A stretch of 10,014 nucleotides of DNA from DATJOQ01 sp050010455 (GTDB lineage: Bacteria > Desulfobacterota > Binatia > Binatales > Binataceae). The notes under the pieces were generated by a model, which saw only the letters and a program-made list of their open reading frames with translations, was not told the DNA's origin and ran no database searches. This document shows positions 1-4,915 of the stretch, one piece after another (the first letter of the stretch is position 1; every line of letters begins with the position of its first letter). The position numbers and the translations under genes were made by a program. The stretch is taken from contig JBEKLA010000152.1 in NCBI GenBank assembly GCA_050010455.1, positions 1 through 10,014 of the forward strand, given 5' to 3'.

Positions 1-1
1 C

Positions 2-223
2 CCGCTGAGCGAAGGACACCTGAACGAAACCTTGATGGAGTGGGCGATCCATTATAATCGAGGCCGACCACACTCCTCGTTGGAGCCCGGCATTCCGGAT
101 CCGAAGCTGCCGGCGCGTTTACGATTGCATCGGCATCGGTTCGACCGACCAACTTACGTTCTCGCTCATGCCATCCTGAACGGACTGCACCACGAATATG
201 CGATCACCGCGCGCGCGGCCTGA
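2..223 (+). CDS. IS transposase, C-terminal fragment (integrase-core/DDE type)
   Basis: The reading frame is open from the window edge (frame beginning at base 2) to a TGA at 221-223, giving about 73 visible residues. The segment HYNRGRPHSSLEPGIPDP is the signature that follows the last catalytic Glu region in many rve-type (IS3/IS481-like) transposases. The tail ending in LNGLHHEY followed by a short Ala-rich end is common in integrase-core transposases of soil bacteria. The family cuts and joins DNA to move its element. The catalytic Asp residues would lie upstream of base 1, so I cannot tell whether the full gene is intact. The first ATG in view (32) is internal, not the true start. The exact IS family is not determined. 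Another transposase remnant of the same broad type lies in opposite orientation at 845-1687. Confidence 0.8.
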   Translation, partial: PLSEGHLNETLMEWAIHYNRGRPHSSLEPGIPDPKLPARLRLHRHRFDRPTYVLAHAILNGLHHEYAITARAA

Positions 224-390
224 ACGTCGTGACATTTTGCGGACGACAGCTGGCTTTATCACTTATAATTGACCTTAAGAAAACTAACTGGACTCTGAGA
301 CATTTATATGAAACAGTTATATGCATGGTATATTAAAGTCTCATGTTCTGGTGGCTGCATATCGTAATCTTCTAGCCCGGAGAGGCCTCT
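224..390 (+). promoter_or_regulatory. AT-rich gap with candidate promoter for the small membrane protein
   Basis: This stretch between the transposase stop and the start at 391 is clearly richer in A and T than its surroundings. A perfect TATAAT hexamer lies at 264-269, and a second -10-like TATATT lies at 329-334. No convincing -35 box sits 16-18 nt upstream of either. A 7-bp direct repeat (TTATATG) occurs at 304-310 and 317-323. A promoter reading rightward out of the element edge is plausible but not proven. Confidence 0.35.
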
Positions 391-537
391 ATGTCACCTA
401 TCGTACTGATTCTGATCTTGATTTTGCTGTTTGGCGGTGGCGGCGGTTATTACGCTTACGGGCCCTACGGCGGAATCGGGATCGGGGGGATCGTCCTCAT
501 CATTCTACTCGTGTTGGCGCTCACCGGACGGTTGTAG
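391..537 (+). CDS. Small Gly-rich membrane protein, DUF3309-like
   Basis: This 48-residue gene is preceded by a good ribosome-binding site, GGAGAGG at 379-385, five bases before the ATG. The product has two hydrophobic segments: residues 3-14 (rich in Ile and Leu) and about 33-45. They are separated by a Gly/Tyr turn containing GGGGGYYAYGPYGG, and the protein ends in TGRL. This layout of two short hydrophobic stretches around a Gly-rich centre, within about 50 residues, resembles the DUF3309 family of tiny predicted inner-membrane proteins. The function of that family is unknown. It stands alone between two transposase remnants, so it may be cargo or simply a survivor between insertions. The start is fixed by the RBS. 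The assignment to DUF3309 is from memory of the pattern and is less certain than the gene itself. Confidence 0.72.
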   Translation: MSPIVLILILILLFGGGGGYYAYGPYGGIGIGGIVLIILLVLALTGRL

Positions 538-707
538 TATGCGAACACCACGGCAGGAGCAGATTGCCTTGGTGTGTGATTCCTCAAAACTTGGTCCTCT
601 TCTGAATTGGTGAAGAGCCTGTTCGTTTGAGGTTCCGGATCGAAAGAGCGTCGACGGTTGTTCGACCAGTCGGCCTGCAAAGAAGCGGCTTGGTCGGCCC
701 TTGTCGC

Positions 708-725
708 TCCTCACAACCTAATCCG
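708..725 (+). repeat. Inverted repeat, left copy (possible IS end)
   Basis: These 18 bases (TCCTCACAACCTAATCCG) match the reverse complement of 1736-1753 at 16 of 18 positions, the first ten being identical. The two copies bracket the degraded transposase with about 1.0 kb between them, as terminal repeats of an insertion sequence would. I see no flanking target-site duplication. Confidence 0.4.
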
Positions 726-779
726 CGCGCACAGGAGTCTCGCCGCGACGGCTCGTTTCGTCAGCGAGTGAGTTCGAGG

Positions 780-807
780 TCTCAGCCCTATAAATCTCAG
801 CCCTATA
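780..807 (+). repeat. Short tandem repeat, 13-bp unit
   Basis: The 13-mer TCTCAGCCCTATA occurs at 780-792 and again at 795-807, separated by two bases (period 15). There are only two copies and no associated gene, so its meaning is unclear. It may be a small replication-slippage duplication. Confidence 0.6.
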
Positions 808-844
808 TGGACCGGCGTGACAAAATCTCGCGCGGCTCGTCGCA

Positions 845-1687
845 CTAATGCGAGAGTCTTGAGTTGCCCCCGGCCTCAGCTGGGGTGACGCTTTCGGTCC
901 GACGCGGTGGACTTCGGATCGGACGGTTACGTAGGGCTCTCCTTGAGCCGCGGGACACGGAACTAGCGCGGTGTGTTACTCCGCTATCGCGCTGGGCGGC
1001 GCGTAGAATAATTCTTCGAACATTCAGGGTGGGCCGTTGTTGACCAAGGGCGCGCCGGAGGCCAACCCGTACCGTCGCAATCTGCGCAGCCGCGGATCGC
1101 TCGAGCTGGGCCGCATAGGAAAGATCCTGTAGTCCAGCGACTTCACCCGCCCGCTCCTCGGCATATTCGCAGTGACCGAACGCCATGGCTTGATTGCGAA
1201 GGAACGTCCGCCACGATGGTCCCAGCCGTCTGCTTTGTGGGGGCATGTAGCGCGACACGGTGGCTTCCGAGACTTTGAAACCGAGCATCAGAAGTTCACC
1301 ATGGATCCGCGTGGCGCACCCCAAAGAAAGTTGTCACGGGCCATCCGGACGATCAGATGGCGGACTTCCCTGGAAACCCTCGGGCGCCCACCACGCCAGC
1401 GCCCCCGGGATCGATATCGCCAAAGCGCTAACCAGCCGTCACGGCGCCAGCGCAAGACCGTCTCGGGCTGGACGATGATCAGGCTGTCACGCCATTGAGG
1501 CCACCAGCGCGAGAACAAGATCCAAAACAGCCGATCCCAAGGGCGAAAGCACGGGCGACGAGTTCCACTGGCGCTCCAGCACGGCGATTTGATGGTGCAG
1601 CGCGATCGCTTCCAACAACAACGCGGTGCGGGTTCGGGGTGGGCCGCTTCGGCTCTCCAAGAATGATTCGCTTGTCGGCAGTCCCAC
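845..1687 (-). pseudogene. Degraded IS transposase, two frameshifts, no DDE core
   Basis: Read on the minus strand, three frames join into one transposase-like protein. It begins near 1687 with EAIALHHQIAVLER. It shifts frame at about 1570 into SGTRRPCFRPWDRLFW and QPETVLRWRRDGW, then continues with a GRPRVSREVRHLIVRMARDN helix-turn-helix-like region. It shifts again at about 1307-1312 (WGAPR to IHGELLMLGFKVSEATVSRYM) and reaches WRTFLRNQA. This is the N-terminal DNA-binding half of integrase-core transposases of the same broad type as the fragment at 2-223. After FLRNQA the family normally runs into the rve domain with three acidic catalytic residues. Here there is instead a basic, non-catalytic tail to a stop at 845. 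The first shift is explained by one extra base within a GG at about 1570-1571. The copy cannot make an active enzyme. Whether the missing core is a deletion or a known short variant is not resolved. Confidence 0.75.
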
Positions 1688-1735
1688 GCACCGCAGGCTA
1701 TCGCCAGTCCATCAAAACCACCAACGAATTCGCGA

Positions 1736-1753
1736 CGGATCAAGTTGTGAGGA
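1736..1753 (-). repeat. Inverted repeat, right copy (possible IS end)
   Basis: This is the partner of 708-725, matching in inverted orientation at 16 of 18 bases. It lies about 50 bp upstream of the likely start of the degraded minus-strand transposase, where an element end is expected. It also overlaps a small hairpin (GTTGTG at 1744-1749 with CACAAC at 1756-1761, 6-nt loop). Confidence 0.4.
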
Positions 1754-1945
1754 ACCACAACTCTTGAGGTAGGGACGCGGCGTTCGGCTTAACGAATCGA
1801 GCTATTTAGGATAGAACCTCTGCGACGGTTCCGCTTGCCAGCGGGCCGGTCCGGTCCGGGAAACGTGGATTAACGGGTTTCCAGGAAAGGCCGATCTTCA
1901 TGTCAAGCTTCGTCCGGGCGTGGACGAGCAAAGCGAGGTAGGGCG

Positions 1946-3007
1946 ATGGATTTCGGATTTCATTGCGGCGTTTATTCCACCATCCACAAGGACGCGGCCA
2001 TGGCCGAGGAGCGCGGCTTCACCCACGCCTTGCTGTACGACAGCCAGATGATTTACGGCGACGTCTTCGCAGGGCTATGCGTGTGCGCCACGAACACGAA
2101 GAAACTGAAACTCGGTCCGGGAGTGACGAATCCCGCCTCGCGAATTGCTCCGGCCACGGCCTCCGCAATCGCGACGGTGAATGTGTTCGCGCCCGGACGT
2201 GCGGTGCTCGGGATCGGCACCGGCAACAGCACTCGCCGCACGCTGGGGATGCCCGCGACCAAGCTGTCCGAACTCCGCGAGTGCGTCGAGGTCTGCCGCG
2301 GGCTGCTCGACGGCAAGCAGGTGCTCTATCGCGAAGGCGACCGGCGGCGCGAGATCCGCTTCCTCAATCCCGAGGGCGCGCTGAATATCAAGGATCGAAT
2401 TCCGATCTACATCTCGGGCGCCGGGCCGAAGGCGCTCGAATTGGCCGGCGAAATCGGCGACGGCGTGATCTTGTGGGGCATCAGCGATGAAAACCTCATC
2501 AAGTACCACCTCGATCATGCGCGGCGCGGAGCCGAGAGGGCGGGCAGGAAATTCGAAGACCTGTACGTCATATGCATGACCGCCTGCCACGTGACCAAGC
2601 CGGGTGAATCGCTGGAATCGATCCGCGCGGCGGTCGGCTACATGGCTATCTCCGGGCTTAATCTGATCGCGCTATCGGTCAGCAAGAATCCGGAAGTGCT
2701 CCCCGCCGAGTTCCGCGCCGATATCATGGGGACGCTGGATGCGTATCGCACTCCGGGCGAATCGATCGAACGGCGCCATCTCGAACGCTATACGGAGTAC
2801 GGGACCAGCCTGCAGCAGCTCCACGAGTCGATGGTCACGGAGAGGCTGATGAAGGCAACCTCGATCGTCGGCAGCCCGCAGGAATGCGTCGAGACCATCA
2901 AGAAGATGGAGCGGGCGGGCGTCCATCAGGTGACGGTCCAGATCGGCAACGTCAATCAGCGGGAGAATCTGATCGGTTTCTCGAAAGCCGTAATCGAGAA
3001 CTATTAG
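1946..3007 (+). CDS. LLM-class F420-dependent oxidoreductase (luciferase-like)
   Basis: The 353-residue protein has the length and order of a bacterial luciferase-like (beta/alpha)8 barrel. It starts with MDFGF, a typical first strand. TNPASR (61-66) matches the loop that in Mer-type F420 enzymes lies beside the deazaflavin. GIGTGNSTRRTLGMP (89-103) is the cofactor-phosphate region. IPIYISGAGPKALELAGEIG with DGVILWG (152-178) is the hallmark strand-loop of this family. Such enzymes transfer hydride between coenzyme F420 (sometimes FMN) and an organic substrate in the cytoplasm. The closest-looking group is annotated as LLM-class or methylene-tetrahydromethanopterin-reductase-like, but the substrate cannot be read from sequence. 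The ATG at 1946 is preceded by a GAGG-type RBS at 1935-1938, seven bases away. The gene stands alone, with IS remnants upstream and a hairpin downstream. FMN rather than F420 remains possible. Confidence 0.88.
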   Translation: MDFGFHCGVYSTIHKDAAMAEERGFTHALLYDSQMIYGDVFAGLCVCATNTKKLKLGPGVTNPASRIAPATASAIATVNVFAPGRAVLGIGTGNSTRRTLGMPATKLSELRECVEVCRGLLDGKQVLYREGDRRREIRFLNPEGALNIKDRIPIYISGAGPKALELAGEIGDGVILWGISDENLIKYHLDHARRGAERAGRKFEDLYVICMTACHVTKPGESLESIRAAVGYMAISGLNLIALSVSKNPEVLPAEFRADIMGTLDAYRTPGESIERRHLERYTEYGTSLQQLHESMVTERLMKATSIVGSPQECVETIKKMERAGVHQVTVQIGNVNQRENLIGFSKAVIENY

Positions 3008-3037
3008 CGAGCCTGCCCGATCGAGACGACGCGGCCC

Positions 3038-3067
3038 GTCATGCTCGCGCAAGCACGCGAGCATGAC
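3038..3067. terminator. Perfect 12-bp hairpin between convergent genes
   Basis: GTCATGCTCGCG (3038-3049) is exactly complementary to CGCGAGCATGAC (3056-3067), with a six-base loop CAAGCA. It lies 31 bp after the oxidoreductase stop and 61 bp from the stop of the convergent SYLF gene, so it could serve both strands. Neither side has a T-run, so it is not a classical intrinsic terminator. It may act as an mRNA 3'-end stabiliser or a U-tract-less terminator. Confidence 0.6.
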
Positions 3068-3128
3068 GCGGATCTCCTGCGGGCTTCTTATCTCAGGTTC
3101 GTGACCGTGATCCTTGCGGTTATGGGAC

Positions 3129-3698
3129 TCACTTGCTCGGATGAATCCGGGTGATTTTGGATCCCGCTATATTAATTCCGCCCATCAGTCCCTTCTGGTT
3201 GAAGACAAACGCATAGACGCCCTTTTGCAGCGTGGTCGTCGTCAAATTTTTCTCGAAGCCTACGTCCAGCACAACCAGGGTGGGGCCGGTTCCCAGTTCC
3301 CATCCTTTGCTCTTGTTGAGGAACTTCAATGAAGCATTGTCCATGAAGAACAGCACGTATCCGAACGACTGGGCACCCGCCTGAAGTCCTACTGAAGCCT
3401 CAATCGATCGATAGTAACCGGCAGTCTTGCCATTTTTTTGTAGCTCCCCGTCGCCGTATTGTCCCGCGACTATAAAGCCGCCCTTGATAATGCTCGGAAA
3501 GACCAGGATGCCTTTCGCCTTGTCGGCCAAAGCTTTAGCACCGGGAGTGGTTTGATAAAGCGTGATCAGCGCCTGTCTCGAATCGCGCCTGATCTCGCTT
3601 GCACTCGCCGCCAATGACGAGCTGGAAGTTAGAAGATTCGCCAGAACCCCAAGTATCAGGGCCACCGAAAAGACGCTCAATCTGATCTGCTTTTCCAT
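3129..3698 (-). CDS. Exported SYLF/YSC84-domain protein
   Basis: The start at 3698 gives 189 residues and is fixed by a strong RBS (AAGGAGGAG, complement of 3705-3713) six bases upstream. The open frame extends 39 codons further, but without a start signal. Residues 1-31 form a signal peptide: Lys/Arg near the N-terminus, the hydrophobic stretch VFSVALILGVLANLL, then a Ser/Ala-rich cleavage region. The rest matches the SYLF (YSC84) lipid-binding domain: AKGILVFPSIIKGGFIVAGQYGDG (given in two parts, 62-75 and 76-84), GLQAGAQSFGYVLFF (104-118), and the end with VYAFVFNQKGLMGGINIAGSKITRI split across 161-185. SYLF domains bind phosphoinositides in eukaryotes. The role of bacterial exported versions is not established. 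The protein is probably periplasmic. It is convergent with the oxidoreductase and divergent from the exported protein at 3970, sharing about 270 bp of upstream DNA with it. Confidence 0.9.
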   Translation of the reverse strand: MEKQIRLSVFSVALILGVLANLLTSSSSLAASASEIRRDSRQALITLYQTTPGAKALADKAKGILVFPSIIKGGFIVAGQYGDGELQKNGKTAGYYRSIEASVGLQAGAQSFGYVLFFMDNASLKFLNKSKGWELGTGPTLVVLDVGFEKNLTTTTLQKGVYAFVFNQKGLMGGINIAGSKITRIHPSK

Positions 3699-3969
3699 TG
3701 AGATCTCCTCCTTTTTAGCGTTAAGACAGCCTGGTGCGGAGAGCGATCGCGAACGTCGGTCGGGGAAGAAAACCCAAGTTGAGATTTCGTTCGGTTCCCC
3801 CGGTTTGTGACACATAGCCTTGCGCCAAACCCAGCGTCAAGTAGAACGATGGTCGGGTTTCCCCCATCTGCTGGAAGAGAATTCTCGCGCAAGCGCACGG
3901 CGCGCTCGCGCGTCCATAGGAAGAAAGGATATAGGTCAAAAGGTTTCGCTGTCCGGAAGGAGAGTAATG
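3699..3969. promoter_or_regulatory. Divergent intergenic region between two exported-protein genes
   Basis: About 270 bp separates the starts of the SYLF gene (-) and the small exported protein (+). Both genes have strong RBSs at its edges (complement of 3705-3713; AAGGAG at 3957-3962), so promoters for both should lie here. I could not place convincing -35/-10 pairs. Open frames running across it are extensions without start signals. Confidence 0.5.
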
Positions 3970-4404
3970 ATGAAAACACTGCGGATTGCCGGAGCCGGAT
4001 TGATAGTTGCCGCCGTGATCGCGTGCCCCCTTCCCCGCGCCTATGCGCAGACCGGAAGCAGCGTCGGCAAGAGAGCTCGGATGTACAATCCAGCGACTGA
4101 AATTACCGTCAAGGGAAAGATACTGAAGGTCACGCAACTGCAGGGCCAGCGCGCATCGGGCGGCGTACATCTCACGCTCAAAGCCGAATCCGGCACTTTC
4201 GAAGTTATTCTCGGCCCGTCGTGGTTCCTGGACGAGAAGAATTTCAAGCCGATCGAAGGCAACGAGCTTGAAGTCACCGGCGCCAAGCTAAAGCATCAGG
4301 GTCAGGACATAATCATTGCGCGTTGGGCCAGGACGGGTGGAAAAGATCTGACCTTGCGCAACCCGAAAGGCATTCCCGAATGGTTCGGCAAGCAGCCCCG
4401 TTAA
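3970..4404 (+). CDS. Small exported protein of unknown function (OB-fold-like)
   Basis: The product has 144 residues. Two in-frame ATGs, 3967 and 3970, are possible. AAGGAG at 3957-3962 is seven bases from the second and only four from the first, so 3970 is preferred. Residues 1-26 are a signal peptide (MKTLR, hydrophobic GAGLIVAAVIAC, cleavage after AYA). VIAC at 16-19 is also a marginal lipobox, so a lipoprotein anchor at Cys19 is possible. The mature part has YNPATEITVKGKILKV (39-54), GGVHLTLKAESGTFEVILGPSWFL (split, 64-75 and 76-87), NELEVTGAKLKHQGQDIIIARW (98-119) and LTLRNPKGIPEW (128-139). The alternating strand pattern and the VKGxI...VTG...IIAR order resemble periplasmic OB-fold-like proteins usually annotated as hypothetical. 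No catalytic motif is visible. It is divergent from the SYLF gene, and the two may answer to the same envelope signal. Confidence 0.8.
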   Translation: MKTLRIAGAGLIVAAVIACPLPRAYAQTGSSVGKRARMYNPATEITVKGKILKVTQLQGQRASGGVHLTLKAESGTFEVILGPSWFLDEKNFKPIEGNELEVTGAKLKHQGQDIIIARWARTGGKDLTLRNPKGIPEWFGKQPR

Positions 4405-4449
4405 GTTTCGCGGCGGCTTGGCGGCGGGTCCAACGGCGCTTACGTATTT

Positions 4450-4469
4450 CGGCTCCGACGGCGGAGTCG
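4450..4469 (+). terminator. Hairpin downstream of the small exported protein
   Basis: CGGCTCCG (4450-4457) pairs with CGGAGTCG (4462-4469) through eight base pairs including one G-T wobble, around the four-base loop ACGG. It begins 46 bp after the stop at 4404, in the gap between the + strand gene and the convergent tRNA. No T-run follows, so terminator function is only plausible. Confidence 0.35.
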
Positions 4470-4571
4470 GTTCGCGGCATCCGCTGAAGACCGGGAAATT
4501 TGCTTTTCGAGGTAGGCAGCCGTCGCGAGCAGCGCGCTCGTCGAGGCTATTGAGAAATCAGGTTATTGGAT

Positions 4572-4648
4572 TGGTGAGCCGTCCGGGACTTGAACCCGGG
4601 ACCCTCTGATTAAAAGTCAGATGCTCTACCGGCCTGAGCTAACGGCTC
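4572..4648 (-). tRNA. tRNA-Lys (anticodon TTT)
   Basis: On the minus strand a full 77-nt tRNA folds. Its acceptor stem is GAGCCGT/ACGGCTC, with T8 and A9. The D-arm is GCTC...GAGC with GG in the loop. The anticodon arm TCTGA-CTTTTAA-TCAGA carries TTT at 4614-4612, and the T-arm is CCGGG-TTCAAGT-CCCGG. The discriminator is A (4575) and CCA is encoded at 4574-4572. It decodes AAA/AAG lysine codons. The three leader bases just before G1 (GGT) are complementary to the discriminator and first two bases of CCA, so the precursor acceptor stem could extend to ten pairs. It lies head to head with the pyruvate dehydrogenase operon. Confidence 0.97.
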
Positions 4649-4674
4649 ACCGAGGCCTTTTCGCGAACACCAGA

Positions 4675-4703
4675 TTCTTACAGGCGGCCGGGATAATTTG
4701 AAA
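4675..4703 (-). promoter_or_regulatory. Candidate sigma70-type promoter for tRNA-Lys
   Basis: On the minus strand TTTCAA (complement of 4698-4703) and TAAGAA (complement of 4675-4680) are spaced by 17 bases. The expected start would be about 20 bases before the tRNA 5' end. Both boxes are imperfect matches to consensus, so this is a position-supported guess. Confidence 0.4.
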
Positions 4704-4754
4704 GCCCGCCACCGATAATCGCCTTCATCCCGACGTGCGCTTATAAGGACAGGT

Positions 4755-4773
4755 CGCGGCAAGCATTGCCGCG
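4755..4773. promoter_or_regulatory. 8-bp dyad upstream of aceE
   Basis: CGCGGCAA (4755-4762) and TTGCCGCG (4766-4773) form a perfect inverted repeat around three bases, about 140 bp upstream of aceE. A TTATAA/TATAAG -10-like box lies just before it at 4741-4747, without a clear -35. The dyad could be an operator for a regulator of the pyruvate dehydrogenase genes or a leader hairpin. It has no T-run and is on the wrong side of the tRNA to be its terminator. Confidence 0.35.
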
Positions 4774-4915
4774 CCGAAGCCACGACCGTTAAACTACTGT
4801 CGTAGAAGGATTCTTACCCGAGTCATCGACGACGCCGTCCAGATTCAGGGATTTCGCCAGCGCCTCGGCGCGATCGCAAAGACGTTCGAGGCGTCCAAAT
4901 CAGTGGAGTCGAAGG

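Larger units (their letters stand above)
538..844. other. Gene-poor stretch between small membrane protein and IS remnant
   Basis: I see no credible gene here. The open frames on both strands lack ribosome-binding sites and have Arg/Ser-rich compositions typical of out-of-frame translation. The stretch contains a weak hairpin (CTCTTC at 597-602 with GAAGAG at 612-617), a short tandem repeat at 780-807, and the left copy of the inverted repeat at 708-725. Confidence 0.5.

Noticed and set aside
597..617. Six-bp hairpin after the small membrane-protein gene as a terminator
   Set aside because: The loop is nine bases, the stem is AT-containing and short, no T-run follows directly, and it lies 60 bp past the stop.
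3699..3815. N-terminal extension of the SYLF protein by 39 residues
   Set aside because: The strong RBS and signal peptide fix the start at 3698; the extension has no RBS and would bury the signal peptide.
3820..3969. Extended start for the small exported protein
   Set aside because: The extension is Arg/Ser-rich and precedes a clear RBS and signal peptide at 3957-3970.
4405..4648. tRNA-Lys as an integration site (att) for a mobile element
   Set aside because: No integrase gene and no second copy of the tRNA 3' end are visible in the window.
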